In this document: positions 1 to 13,281 of the stretch, piece by piece
Layout: each line of letters starts with the position of its first letter
Position numbering within the stretch: position 1 is the first letter of the stretch
Assembly: GCA_963669155.1 (NCBI GenBank)
Contig: OZ022597.1
Span: 15,638,076 to 15,702,075 of the forward strand
Length of the DNA: 64,000 nucleotides
Direction of reading: 5' to 3'
Origin: Arbacia lixula
Taxonomy: Eukaryota; Echinodermata; Echinoidea; Arbacioida; Arbaciidae
Made by a program: the position numbers and the translations under genes
Notes under the pieces: model-generated
Database searches by the model: none
Seen by the model: only the letters and a program-made list of their open reading frames with translations
What the model was told of the DNA's origin: nothing

Positions 1-1785
1 CGCTTTTATCCATTTGTGCTTAAATCTTATGATGTGTGATATTAATGTTAGCATATGCGAGTGATATGTCATCAAACATAATTAACATGATTGTTTGAAG
101 AATGGTTTGATATCACCACCGGCATTTACTGTGCTATATAAAAACAAATACAATCATTATGATGCAGATATAAGCTTCATCACAAAAATATTTCAGATAC
201 AGAACAATCACGAATGGAATAGCACATTCTCTCTCTTCTAAGAAAAAACAGGAGAGAAAAAGAAGTGCTCGGTCATACCATACAGCTACAACAATCATAA
301 ACATTTTGTGATACACAGCTTGTAAGCTGTCGAGTATTTTCAGCATTTCAAGCCAGAAACTATTAAAATCGCAATAAAAATATGCCTGAGTGCACACACA
401 CACAGCACTCATATCAAACATCACCATAGTCTTTTCATGCAGACCCAAACTTGGATGTCACACTGATATATTTGTAAATGGATACATTTTACCAGGAAAA
501 GATGCAAACTGGCCAAGTGTCTCAATGCAATTCTGGGTAATAAGTCCCCAATAGCACTGTTCTGAATGTGTCACATGCGCGCATGCCAGGAGTAGAATCT
601 ACTCTGCTCCATAATAGTCTACAACACAAAGCCTGTCAGTGGTGTGTTGCAGGATAGGAATACCATGCCCATTGTGTTTGTTACCAACAAGAGAGAGAGA
701 GTTTCAGTAAATGGTTTATTTTACAAGACTAGCAAAGTGCAACTAATAGCCCTGAGAGCAAAACCTCAAAGTTCATTGACCTTAAGTTCCAGGAAATGTG
801 AGGATGTCATTCAATTAAAGTATTACTAAAATCAAAGGTTGTTCAATATATTCATTAAAAAAGTGACATTTGTTGCAAAATATCTGGATTCCATTAAATC
901 CAAAGATTTGATGTTTTCCTTGGAAATTACTTATCTCATAGGATTACTTCTCCCTAATTACATCCAGCAGTATTACCTAAGCCATTGAAATGGAATGTGG
1001 TTAAAATATATGAGTCAGGAATTATTTGTGAAGCTTCGTGGCAATTTCATATATCATGGCTATTAAATAACAAATCAAATAAACACATTTACAATCAACC
1101 ATTTCAACCTTAAGGACAAATGAATACAGACTGTAATGAAAGCATATCAACACAGTACATTCTACATGTGATTGGCAAAAATTAGGCTTTTCAATATGCT
1201 ACCTTATTATACAGCATATGAGTGGTAAAATTTACTGGTAGGTTTTATCACATGCCACATCATTATACAATGTAGAAATAACATAAACTAGGTCAATGTA
1301 CACTTTGGGACAATCCTGTTTCCTTCTCGGAAATGAGGAACACAAGAAAAGGTCTTTTGGACCATAAAATTTGGTTTTGAAATCTTACAAAAGTGCATTA
1401 CTATTTGTGCACTATCACATTCAGCTGTATTACATGATTCAGTTTATTCTGAATTTATAAGTTGTTGCTACTCAGACAAACCTTTGGCAAGTTTTGAGGG
1501 ATCGGGCTGTATCATTAGTGGCCAAATAATCCATATGCAGCACATTATAGGTTAACCATTTACTATCTTTTTTTTTTCTCTTTTTCACAATTTTCTAGTT
1601 AAATAGTATGTATTTCTTGGAATGATGTCATGGATGAGGAACCATGAGATGGACGGACATTAGCCTTCAAAAGACACAGGAGACAACCAAGAAGTCATTT
1701 CTTCTGGCCATACTGTGCCTGATGCTACACATTCTAGGAATACTATGATCACCAAACATGTTGCAGTGTACTTATGAACAGGTAC
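1..1785. other. AT-rich sequence, no gene recognised
   Basis: I see no coding exon, RNA gene or repeat family in this stretch. Open frames are short and have low-complexity composition. It could be intronic or intergenic. Confidence 0.4.
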
Positions 1786-1789
1786 ATGT

Positions 1790-2190
1790 GTACTGTCTAA
1801 GTGGTTTCTTTCGCTGGTTTTTATTGTCGCAAATTTTGCGAATCGGGATGCATCCACGAATTTGACATCACCCGAAAAGGTTTTGAGCATTACCGCAAAT
1901 TTATCCACGCTAGAAAATGTGTTGAACTCCACGAGCAGAGTTGCGTATGCGGCGCTATAGATAGCACACACAACGATACAGTGTGTGCGATGCGTGAAAG
2001 AATGTCCAGGATGTAGGTCAAATGAATACGGTCACAGTACTGTATTAAATTCGCACATGATCAGATGGATTACTTAGCCTAGCTTAGTTCTAGTTACTTT
2101 AGATTTGAAGACCGCGAATTTAACATCGCGCGAAAATGCCGGGACCCCCGCCGAGCGCGAAAATATCTGCACACGAAAAAAAAACACTTT
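1790..2190. repeat. Dispersed repeat rich in GCGAAA/TTTCGC motifs
   Basis: The stretch repeats short motifs such as AAATTTGCG, CGCGAATTT and GCGCGAAAAT on both strands, around 1805-1915 and again around 2105-2180. Such motif clusters are common in dispersed repeats of marine invertebrates. A 103-codon minus-strand open frame (1660-1971) runs through it and looks accidental. Confidence 0.4.
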
Positions 2191-2439
2191 TACAGTACTT
2201 CTTTGTGTTTATACGGCAGCATGACATTCATCCCAGTTTTCATTCATTTTTTTTTTAAATCATATTAAGTGGTTAATATGTTATGTATGATACCATCAAC
2301 ATTCACACAACATGTTATTAAAAAGGGATTTAAATATCGTCAGCGTTTGAAAAAAACACTGAATCCATACAGCACGCAGCACAATGATTTAATGGTTCGT
2401 AAAAATGCAGACGATATGTAAAGAGCATATGGTACTTAC

Positions 2440-2567
2440 TCGTAAACATCTATAAAAGTACCTGGTATTCCGTTGTTGTTTTGTATTCCTGTGTTATTTT
2501 CTTGACTGTCTGTAGGTATTTGGCGATATACAGTATCTCTTGAGTCTAAACTGAACAGCACTACAGT
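2440..2567 (-). CDS. Candidate internal coding exon, unrecognised protein
   Basis: On the minus strand 42 codons are open and end at a near-consensus donor: the last exon bases are TACGA and the intron starts GTAAGTACC at 2439. The frame begins TVVLFSLDSRDTVYRQ and ends NNNGIPGTFIDVYE. Its varied composition is unlike the surrounding low-complexity translations. The acceptor is less sure: AG at 2568-2569 would give a phase-0 exon, AG at 2572-2573 would add four bases, and neither has a strong pyrimidine tract. A stop lies just upstream in frame, so the exon must start near here. The donor leaves phase 2. I do not recognise the protein. A local hairpin (ACAGTCTGC...GCAGACTGT, about 2564-2597) lies over the acceptor and could mislead. 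Confidence 0.4.
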
Positions 2568-2678
2568 CTGCCTATGGCATTGCTATGCAGACTGTAACAC
2601 GCTCACGCCTCACTGAGTTTGGAGTGTAGATATAATTACGAAGAGAAAAGTACAGTGCCCTAGGATTGTATCCCCAAC

Positions 2679-2681
<3 letters not shown>

Positions 2682-2709
<28 letters not shown>
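2682..2709. repeat. (CT)n microsatellite
   Basis: This is an uninterrupted run of CT dinucleotides. It accounts for the Arg-Glu run in the overlapping minus-strand open frame. Confidence 0.9.
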
Positions 2710-2713
<4 letters not shown>

Positions 2714-3164
2714 CATTTCTCTCTTTTCAATTATACCCTCGCTAGTCAACCACCACATTGCAAATATACTAATACAACGTGGCATTTGCAAATTTGTGAA
2801 AGGTAAATCATGCTTTGATATTGGTCTGGCCATGACTTGGTAACCTATCACACTGTAAATCACACACAGAGCAACCATGTGCCATATTAGTGGTGCAGTT
2901 AGTAACACCAGGGAGGTGGGAGTTGGTAACACACTATAGCAAGCATATTTGGAAGTATAGGTCAATGTACTTGGTGCATACATCCGTTTGTGTTCCTGTC
3001 TCCTCAGACCAGCTGGTCAATCCAAACCAAAAGACCATTTAGGCATATCTTTTAAATAATACTGTACCTCAGTATTAGTTTATTTATCGAGTGTGCTATA
3101 CATGCTAGCCCTATCAGTGAGCTTCAACTGTTCTCCCTGTCCCTGCATGGGGGCCCTGTGTACA

Positions 3165-3945
3165 AATACTACGTACCTAAAATGATAACATTAACAAAAA
3201 AATGATTTTATATCATAAAGTTATAAACCAACAGGGCAACAAAGATCAACTGAAGGTTTTCATCAGTACTACATACCTACAATAATAGCATCAACAAAAA
3301 ATGATTTTATATCATAAAGTTATAAACCAACAGGGCAACAAAGATCAACCGAAGGTTTTCATCAGTACTACATACCTACAATATCAACAAAAAATGATTT
3401 TATATCATAAAGTTATAAACCAACAGGGCAACAAAGGTCAACTGAAGGTTTTCATCAGTACTACATACCTACAATAATAACATCAACAAAAAATGATTTT
3501 ATATCATAAAGTTATAAACCAACAGGGCAACAAAGATGAACTGAAGGTTTTCATCAGTACTACATACCTACAATAATAGCATCAACAAAAAATGATTTTA
3601 TATCATAAAGTTATAAACCAACAGGGCAACAAAGATCAACTGAAGGTTTTCATCAGTACTACATACCTACAATAATAGCATCAACAAAAAATGATTTTAT
3701 ATCATAAAGTTATAAACCAACAGGGCAACAAAGATCAACTGAAGGTTTTCATCAGTACTACATACCTACAATAATAGCATCAACAAAAAATGATTTTATA
3801 TCATAAAGTTATAAACCAACAGGGCAACAAAGATCAACTGAAGGTTTTCATCAGTACTACATACCTACAATAATAACATTAACAAAAAATGATTTTATAT
3901 CATAAAGTTATAAACCAACAGGGCAACAAAGGTCAACTGATGAAA
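3165..3945. repeat. 99-bp tandem repeat, about 8 copies
   Basis: The anchor ATGATTTTATATCATAAAG recurs at 3202, 3301, 3394, 3493, 3592, 3691, 3790 and 3889. Spacing is 99 bp except for one 93-bp unit with a 6-bp deletion. Units are almost identical, differing at a handful of positions such as AATAATAGCATC versus AATAATAACATT. This suggests recent expansion or homogenisation. No frame stays open. Confidence 0.95.
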
Positions 3946-4599
3946 ACCTTTACGTTACACACATGAAAGAAGATCAACATCTCTACATGATGCCTCATAC
4001 AAGTGACACAACATTACTACGTGTATGTTTAAAATACAATTTCCAGTTTTGGATCTGCTCACCACAAATTAACATCCTTTATGTAAAACGTGTGACGTGA
4101 AGCCTGCAGCTTAATTTGATGTTGTTTTGTTATCATTGTTCGAGTGCCAAGTGCCAAACACCTAGCTGAAATATCCCATTAATAGGTGGTAGGGGGAGAA
4201 AGCTGTGAATATAAATAACAATTGTTGCATATACTAGTTTGCTCCAAAGTACATATTTCAAAAATACAGAGTCATATTACATTTTATTGAATGGATTAGA
4301 ACATTATAAACCCTGCACTTTTGTTTAAATATTTAGTTTTGGATATATCAAGTCATTGCACGGGACAGTGCTAGGCATGCGCATACAAAAATGTCCCAAT
4401 ATCCTGGAATGATGTTGTATGTAGCATATGTACATGTGGTGTGTGTAATGTATACATGTGATATGGTACATTGAGTGCACTTCCTGCTGAGAGCCAACAG
4501 ATACACAGGTCACGCATGCTGGAAAGACAGTATTCATCCTGCTCATCTATAGCTTGCCCATACACAAAGAATTCATACAGTAAATCTATTAATTGTAAC

Positions 4600-4768
4600 C
4601 ATTCATATTCTACATTCAAATTGTTAATACATGTCAAATATAACTTGTTTATTTATTATTATCTATGAAATGAATTTTCATGTTTGTATCATATTTTACT
4701 ATGTATGTAAATATGTTTTTTTTATGTTGATGTAAATAAAAAAAGTTCAATCAATCAATCAATTAAGA
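4600..4768 (+). mobile_element. Possible LINE 3' tail ending in a TCAA repeat
   Basis: An AT-rich stretch with TGTAAATAAAAAAAG is followed by a short CAATCAATCAATCAATT run, as in the microsatellite-ended 3' tails of CR1- or RTE-like LINEs. No reverse-transcriptase frame is present, so the family is a guess. It could equally be an AT-rich 3' UTR-like sequence. Confidence 0.25.
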
Positions 4769-5534
4769 AATCATATGTCGTACTTAAAGCATCACAAAGG
4801 GTGTCCATACAATAAGACCATTAATTTTAATATTATGTTAGATTGAATATCTTGCAGCAAGATGAATATTTCTTGTCCAGATTTTGGCCGTAGGTAGGGA
4901 ATGCTGGGTACAATCTATGAATACCAATAACCCAGATTTGAGTGATGTGTCACTTGCTTCCTTTTGTCAGAGTAGGGCAGAATACATGTAAACCCCATAG
5001 ACCAGCATCTTGTCTGGCACCTACAGGGTTAAGTGGAGGCAATGCTGACCTTTACCTAACTGACTGCGTACTCTAACTGATGGCGTACCATGCAGAACTG
5101 CCTCCCAGCACAAAAGACACATTACAGCCCGTCTGCAGTGATCTATCTAGGCAGCCTTGAAGCCACCTAAAATACATCAGACTAATTACTTATTGAGGGG
5201 AAGCTCATCAGGCCTCTGCAGTGCTAAATCATGTCCTCATACCAAGCAAACATGGCTAACTAAGAGGGAATGTGATAGAGAGCAAAGAGGAAATGTAACC
5301 AAAAGAGGAAAGAGAGGAACAGAACAAAAGTCAGAAGTTGGCACCCCCCCCCCCCCATCCCCTTACTGAAATAAAAACAAACAGCAAGGGGGATTTGTGA
5401 AAGTCTGAAAAAAGCGCGTTATACTGAATTTAACAAGATACAGGGAGGATAGAGGAAGGGATGAGAGCAACATTTAATCTGCAGAATCACAGAAGATACT
5501 GGTGAAAGAAAATAAATGGTACTTTAAAGACAGA
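4769..5534. other. No gene recognised; contains a 13-base C tract
   Basis: The stretch holds unique-looking sequence with a C homopolymer at about 5345-5357. The 70-codon frame beside it (5157-5369) ends in the Pro run made by that tract and is not convincing. Confidence 0.4.
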
Positions 5535-6013
5535 AGGTGCGTCTTCATTAGACCGATGAGGGCAAAATAGCGAGCTTGTTCTGATCGGGTTAGCTAGCCA
5601 GATCACAAAATAGCTAGCTATTTGCGTCTTCATTAGCCAGATCAGGCAAAATAGTTCGCTATTTGGTCGAGAACATTTTCCAAGGGGCTAGATGGAGCTA
5701 GCTCGGAGCGTCTTCATTAGCCTGAACATTTCTCGATCCCGGCATGCATCAACGCGCAAGAGGCATTGTTTACGTATTAGGTCTTTATACGTGAGTAAAT
5801 GCGAACTCACAACCGAAGCCATGTGGTCGTGGCCTATTCCCGTCGCACACTGCTGGTATGTGCGAAACTCGGGATAATTTATGCATCTCGAGTTTCGAGC
5901 TTACTTATCCCGAGTTTCGAGCTAATGGAGACGCGATTGTAACTTCAGGCTAGTTCCCCGGATCAGCAAACTAGCTTGCTATTTCGTCTGATCAGGCTAA
6001 TGAAGACGCACCT
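5535..6013 (+). mobile_element. F2 non-autonomous DNA transposon, copy 1 (479 bp)
   Basis: The element starts AGGTGCGTCTTCATTAG and ends with its inverted complement CTAATGAAGACGCACCT. The same terminal motif GCGTCTTCATTAG recurs inside, near 5624 and 5708. The arms are built from short palindromes of the type AAATAGCTAGCTATTT. The centre is CpG-rich and carries no transposase. Four other copies lie at 18325, 26228, 29827 and 30786. The superfamily is not assigned. Confidence 0.85.
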
Positions 6014-6129
6014 ATCGTAGCCTTTAATGCCAAAGGCGTAAATAAAATATTTTATTCACACCATTCAAGCATTCAAACAAACATTAAAAATGGGAGCCCC
6101 AAAGCTTGTCCGAGGTTTGTCTGAGTAGC

Positions 6130-6440
6130 AATAACTAATGGATTCAAAGTGCATTCCATCCATTGAATCTGAATGACAAGATACAGGTGAATGCAATAAC
6201 GCGTTACTACGCAGTAAGGGGGAAAGTTGTGAATACATTACGAAAATGGTCCATTGTTGACTTCCGTACAATCTATGGAATTTTGACTTCTCATACGTCA
6301 CTAGAGGCGTGCGTTGTTTTTTTTCCAAATTTTCCTCAAAATGAGACTTAATTGCAGCAAACGAATGTGAAATTCGTTTTTAGTAGATAATTTTACATCG
6401 ATTAGTGGGAACTTATTTTTCTAATTTAGTAACCCTTTAA
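6130..6440. repeat. Dispersed repeat, copy 1
   Basis: The first part (about 6130-6260, with ATACAGGTGAATGCAATAA) resembles 41145-41262. The second part (6280-6440, with GTGAAATTCGTTTTTAGT) resembles 63275-63432. The second match crosses the assembly gap. Class and full length of the element are unknown. Confidence 0.7.
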
Positions 6441-6684
6441 GGTGTCAAATTGGAGTCTGTGTTGGAGACTACACACTACCTGCTGAGCCAGAGGGCATAG
6501 AGAGAACCACTCCCAGCCTGATACAACCCTCCTTTTACTTGGGACACCAGGCAGGTTGGCGGGCAGGGCTTTATACTGAAATACACCAATGCCATGTTTC
6601 CGCTGAACTTCACCTCAATACAAAAAGTGCAAGGAGCTAGCAGCAGGGAGAGGGTGGTAAGAAGAGGGCAGTAGGGAGAGGCTT
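6441..6684. other. No gene recognised
   Basis: The sequence is unremarkable and leads into the GA microsatellite. The long Leu/Ser frames on the minus strand start here, but they owe their length to that microsatellite. Confidence 0.4.
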
Positions 6685-6689
6685 GGAGG

Positions 6690-6737
<48 letters not shown>

Positions 6738-6745
6738 GAGAGAGT

Positions 6746-6793
<48 letters not shown>

Positions 6794-6816
6794 TGGAGAG
6801 AGAGAGAAAGAGAGAC

Positions 6817-6851
<35 letters not shown>

Positions 6852-6902
6852 GAGAGAAAGAGAGACAGAGAGAGAGAGAGAGATAGAGAGAGAAAGAGAG
6901 AC

Positions 6903-6948
<46 letters not shown>

Positions 6949-6950
6949 GA
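6690..6950. repeat. (GA)n compound microsatellite
   Basis: About 260 bp of GA repeats are interspersed with GAAA, GACA and GATA variants. The repeat generates long Arg/Glu frames on plus and Ser/Leu frames on minus (up to 202 codons), none of which should be read as genes. Confidence 0.95.
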
Positions 6951-7026
6951 GAAGAAAACAAAAAAGCTGCACAGGCCTGGAGGAAAGGTGGGCATGTGGA
7001 AAATGGGGTCAATTGAAGGACTGAGG

Positions 7027-7669
7027 ACCACCTAGCCTGCCTCCCAGGCTGTATGGCATTTTCATTCCAAACTACAATATTCAATCAACGGGTCTGGCAG
7101 CAATAGACTACTCATTCTCGATTGCTTCTCCTTCTCAAAGACAGAAAGATGAGAATGAAAGAGTGACTAGTCTCATGAGTACTAGGGCGTGTTTAATCAA
7201 CTCTCTTTTTGGTAGAAGTAAGGTTTCCAAACGCATTGAAATTTTTTTTAAACGCAAAGGTGTTTTGATTATGGGGTTCAGGAAGCTGTTTTGAAACACG
7301 CAAATTTGTGCGATCCTAAACGCGTTAGAGCCAGAAACGCGTTTAGAGAAGCGAGAAAAACGCAAAGCTGTTTTGAAACAACTTTAAACCACATGTTTCC
7401 GTAAACACATCGATCGCACACTATTGTGCAACAGCGCACGTGTAACGGCGCAGTAGAGCTGCGCAGTGACAAGGCCGGTTTTTTACTTGGGCGATTGAGT
7501 TGATAAACACACCGTTTTTTTAAACGCATTCGCAAAGGCCTTTGGAAACGCATTCATAAAGGCCTTTGGAAACGCGTTTCAAATTCTGAAAAGATGATAA
7601 ACACGGCCTTAGACTTTTTTAAGTTTGAATTAGAAAATGTCAAAAAGCCTGGCAAACAAGGCTAGAGAC
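7027..7669 (-). mobile_element. F5 element interrupted by F3
   Basis: F5 motifs before 7193 include the CCTGCCTCCCAGGCTG end, GTCTGGCAGCAATAGACTA and GTGACTAGTCTCATGAGTAC. F5 resumes after 7610 with AGACTTTTTTAAG and closes with AAAGCCTGGCAAACAAGGCT. The F3 element is therefore a later insertion. F5 is a short element of unknown class that recurs at 15840, 19460, 19717, 24072, 33063, 34786, 41375 and near 46365-46800. Confidence 0.75.
7194..7610 (-). mobile_element. F3 element, copy 1, nested in F5
   Basis: The termini read GGGCGTGTTTAATCAAC and GATAAACACGGCC, an inverted repeat. The body is packed with AAACGCGTTT-like palindromes. The flanks are TAG on both sides if the terminus is placed at GGCGTG, which suggests a 3-bp target duplication as in PIF/Harbinger-type elements; this is an inference. 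No transposase is present. Confidence 0.8.
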
Positions 7670-7749
7670 CATCTGGGGAGAAACAGCAGCCCACAACACC
7701 CTCCAGGCAGCAGCCCAGGGCTTTCACTAGGCACAATGTTGGGATAATA

Positions 7750-8137
7750 GGCCCGTTCATACACAAGGGAAAAAGTGCGATTTAAAAATCGATTTTCTAA
7801 TCGCGATCAAAATTTCGAAATTTTTTCCAGTGTGGACAGAAAAATTGCACTAATTACCGCTATCCTAATCGCGATCCAACTCGCACTATTAGTGCGATTT
7901 TTCAGAAAAATCACGATTATTTTGCCAAGCGTCTCTTTGAATCGCGCGCGCCCGAAACTCTATTGGGACAGCGGGGTCAGTCTTCGGTCATGCAAGTTTC
8001 GCGCATGCGCAATTTGGCCACTGATCGTTCTTTCCTTGCTGGGAAGTGCGATTTTTCCCTGTGTATGAACGGTCGAAAAAAAAATCGAAATTTGGATCGC
8101 AATTGTAATTTCGATTTCCGGTGTGTGTGAACGGGCC
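7750..8137. mobile_element. Non-autonomous DNA transposon with GGCCCGTTCA termini
   Basis: A perfect inverted terminal repeat, ATAATAGGCCCGTTCA (from 7744) and TGAACGGGCCTATTAT (to 8143), bounds a CpG-rich core containing further TCGCGATT and AATCGATTTT palindromes. The 97-codon plus-strand frame inside is not a transposase. Target-site duplication is ambiguous because the palindrome continues into the flanks. Confidence 0.8.
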
Positions 8138-8306
8138 TATTATATGGTGCTCACAGCTCAGCCACACAGAATGAACACAACATGGGTGATCAAATCTGTG
8201 TTGATGGGTATGGTGTTACAGATTCTTGTTGATGTACGCTGTACCTAAACATTGTGGGGCATAAATGTTATGAAATATTATATTCCACATACTAAGAATG
8301 TTGCTA

Positions 8307-10003
<1,697 letters not shown>

Positions 10004-10071
10004 TATATGATTGGTCAAGAGTTGATCACGTGATGAAGCGTAGTTTTTCCCATCTGATCACCTGAGCAGAA

Positions 10072-10147
10072 AAGTTCGTTACACTGTAGGTGATAGTACT
10101 TTTTTGAGAAGGAAAGTTCGTTACACTCTAGGTGATAGTACTTTTTG
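10072..10147. repeat. 40-bp direct repeat, two copies
   Basis: The unit AAAGTTCGTTACACTGTAGG...TAGTACTTTTT occurs twice in tandem, differing by a few bases. Confidence 0.85.
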
Positions 10148-10169
10148 GTTTCGCTGATCTCTTCACTCC

Positions 10170-10640
10170 TCACAGTCCTAACGCGTGATCAATATTTTGA
10201 GTACGCGCGAAATAAAAGTGCGTAGCTCGGACTATCGGTGCAGACGACACCGCGGTGCGCGGAAATTAAAATTTTTGGTTATAGCGCGCTGCGCCGCGCG
10301 CGTACGTACAAAGCAGTGCAAGCCTTCCATTTCCCCCACACAGTATTTTACCAAAGCAAGTGTGCAATTCTCTACCACCTCGTACCAAAATTGACCTAGA
10401 ATTTCACTTGCCTGTAATTTATTAGAATTATGAAGAGTATTCTCGGAGGATCTATGTTCTCACCGATACCGCACAGGTAAGAGAATTTCGATTACTTCTT
10501 GCTTTTCCGTCAAAATCTTACAAATTAGCATCACCATGTCATAGTGTTCGTTGGAATTTGTAGAGTCTATATAGCAACGTGCACAAAGTCAATTTGCTTC
10601 CGGGTTTCGGAGTGTCGCGTGAATATGTAGCCGCACCGAC
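10170..10640 (+). promoter_or_regulatory. CpG-dense stretch, possible promoter
   Basis: CpG and GCGC motifs are dense at 10180-10320 (TACGCGCGAAAT, GCGCCGCGCGCGTACGTAC) and again at about 10590-10660. The block is not one of the repeat families seen here and directly precedes a candidate first coding exon at 10430. Promoter function is inferred only from base composition and position. Confidence 0.3.
10430..10476 (+). CDS. Candidate first coding exon, unrecognised protein
   Basis: An ATG with A at -3 opens 15 codons (MKSILGGSMFSPIPH) and ends CACAG at a strong donor, GTAAGAG at 10477. The exon would leave phase 2. It lies just downstream of a CpG-dense block. I found no certain partner exon; the segment after the acceptor near 20632 is phase-compatible but 10 kb away. 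Because the exon is short, chance is a real alternative. Confidence 0.3.
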
Positions 10641-10697
10641 ACGAACGCTTTTGTACGTTAAATTGTCATTTATTTTATAGATTGTTGGTATCAGATG

Positions 10698-10889
10698 TGG
10701 AATATAAAGCAAATAATCAACTTTTGGTTTCAGGCAATTAGATGAACTATCACTTCCTCGGCGATCTGAATGTTTACGCTATCTTTCCTCAGCTAAAAGC
10801 TTCGGAAAGATAGCTACATCCAGATCGCCTCAGAAGTGATAGTTCGTCCCATTACCTTCACCGACGTTGATTATTTGCTTACTATTCCA
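10698..10889. mobile_element. Foldback element (about 190 bp)
   Basis: The left arm (TGGAATATAAAGCAAATAAT and GATGAACTATCACTTC, then GCTATCTTTCC) is mirrored by the right arm (GGAAAGATAGC, GAAGTGATAGTTCGTC, GTTGATTATTTGCTTA). The arms make an imperfect hairpin with almost no loop. No coding capacity. Confidence 0.8.
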
Positions 10890-10906
10890 AGGACAAAGTC
10901 ATATTT

Positions 10907-11096
10907 AGGTGGTCTGTCGTACACCGACAGATCACCTTCTAATTTTGTTAGAATTTTCTTTCTTCTTATTATTTTTATTGTGTGCTGCCTTTGATTTCTA
11001 ATGTCATGAATAGATGATGTCACCATGGAAGGTCCATGGTGTCACAGTGCATTTACCATCCAATGTCTGTGAAAAAAATTGCCATACAGACCACCT
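10907..11096. mobile_element. Short TIR element, possible 3-bp TTA duplication
   Basis: The ends GGTGGTCTGT and ACAGACCACC are inverted repeats, flanked on both sides by TTA. This pattern fits a small Harbinger-type MITE, but the family is inferred from the ends only. Confidence 0.6.
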
Positions 11097-11099
11097 TAT

Positions 11100-11867
11100 A
11101 CTTGTCCACAAGTATGTCTCGTTTTATGTTAATATTCATTACCAGTAATACTACTATTATCCTTAAACAAACCATATTAGATCTAATATCATTAGTATAA
11201 CTCCATTTTTCATGATTATCATCATAACTATTATCTTTATAATTGTTTTACTTATCACCATTATGATTATGTAATGACAATTACACCGATCACCATCATT
11301 TAATGATTATGTCATCTGATTAAAATTATCATTATGTTCAAGTATAAAGTGCATGAATATCATTGGAGATTATCCTTGGGGCTTAGCTTTCTAGCTAGCG
11401 GTTTCTATGAGGTGTCTCGGGCAAATACTAGTCCTGGTGCTTTCCTTGTACCGGTAATTATGCTGATGATGTGATTGACATCGTATTACCGGTGTTGTGT
11501 CGGGCTACCAAAGACATCCATTTTGTTGTTGAATGCTGATTGTTGTTACACAATGCATAGTCCCATACATGTGTATACGTGCTGGTTTGAAAGACTCGAC
11601 TTTGGCTATCGCCGCATAAAAGACGCACCGGGACTCTGTAATTTTCAAGGGGAAAAACATGCGTCTTTACACCAGAATATACGGTAAAAAGGTTCAACAG
11701 TCTGAGAGCCAGGCTAAACGGAGGGTTGCTTGAACACAGTAGAGAGAGCAGGAGCACACATGGGTTCAACGACCTAGAGGTCAAAGACACTGGGCTCCAG
11801 TGGGGTAGGAAGGGATTAGGCTGGTGGATATAGGTTAAGCATGGCAGTAAAGGGACAGGCAGGTACA
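11100..11867. other. No gene recognised
   Basis: AT-rich sequence with ATTATC/GATTAT runs, then unique-looking sequence. The 136-codon minus frame at 11458-11868 has no recognisable domain and no matching splice signals. Confidence 0.35.
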
Positions 11868-13150
11868 TGTATTACACCAACACACCTACAAGAACAACAC
11901 AACTAGGCTGACAGGTACTACACATACACACCTCCACGTACAACTAACAACACAACTACGTAGAGAGCTATTACACCAACACACCTACAACTACCAACAC
12001 AACCACAACTACCAACACAACTAGGAAGAGAGCTATTACACCAAAACACCTACAACAACACAACTAGGTAGAGAGCTATTACACCAACACACCTACAACT
12101 AACAACACAACTAGGTAGAGAGCTATTACACCAACACACCTACAACTAGCAACACAACTAGGTAGAGAGCTATTACACCAACACACCTACAACTAACAAC
12201 ACAACTAGGTAGAGAGCTATTACACCAACACACCTACAACTAGTAACACAACTAGGTAGAGAGCTATTACACCAACACACCTACAACTAGCAACACAACT
12301 AGGTAGAGAGCTATTAGACCAACACACCTACAACTAGCAACACAACTAGGTAGAGAGCTATTACACCAACACACCTACAACTAGCAACACAACTAGGTAG
12401 AGAGCTATTAGACCAACACACCTACAACTAGCAACACAACTAGGTAGAGAGCTATTACACCAACACACCTACAACTAACAACACAACTAGGTAGAGAGCT
12501 ATTACACCAACACACCTACAACTAACAACACAACTAGGTAGAGAGCTATTAGACCAACACACCTACAACTAGCAACACAACTAGGTAGAGAGCTATTACA
12601 CCACCACACCTACAACTAACAACACAACTAGGTAGAGAGCTATTACACCAACACACCTACAACTAACAACACAACTAGGTAGAGAGCTAATACACCAACA
12701 CACCTACAACTAACAACACAACTAGGTAGAGAGCTATTACACCAACACACCTACAACTAACAACACGACTAGGTAGAGAGCTATTACATCAACACACCTA
12801 CAACTAGCAACACAACTAGGTAGAGAGCTATTACACCTACACACCTACAACTAGCAACACAACTAGGTAGAGAGCTATTACACCACCACACCTACAACTA
12901 ACAACACAACTAGGTAGAGAGCTATTACACCAACACACCTACAACTAACAACACAACTAGGTAGAGAGCTATTACACCAACACACCTACAACTAACAACA
13001 CAACTAGGTAGAGAGCTATTACACCAACACACCTACAACAACACAACTAGGTAGAGAGCTATTACACCAACACACTTACAACTAACAACACAACTAGGTA
13101 GAGAGCTATTACACCAACACACCTACACGCCAATACTAACAACACAACTA
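11868..13150. repeat. 47-bp minisatellite, about 27 copies
   Basis: The unit ACACCTACAACTAACAACAC...ACTAGGTAGAGAGCTATT repeats at 47-bp spacing with small A/G and C/T variants (AACAAC versus AGCAAC, ACACC versus AGACC). A few units are shortened, for instance near 12050 and 13035. The array ends some 130 bp before the solo LTR. Confidence 0.95.
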
Positions 13151-13281
13151 GCACAAAAAAAGTTGGGACCAGAGCACATATACCACAAATATGTGGTTTG
13201 GTGCTATAACTGTTGATATCAAGTATTACCTCTATAACAGATGCATCACATGAAAGAGTATACATTTTGTTGTCATTCAGT

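Noticed and set aside
3165-3945. CRISPR-like regular repeats
   Set aside because: Whole 99-bp units repeat without unique spacers and the genome is animal; it is a tandem repeat.
6476-7084. 202-codon Leu/Ser-rich frame on minus
   Set aside because: Its length comes from the GA/CT microsatellite at 6690-6950; no domain and no splice support.
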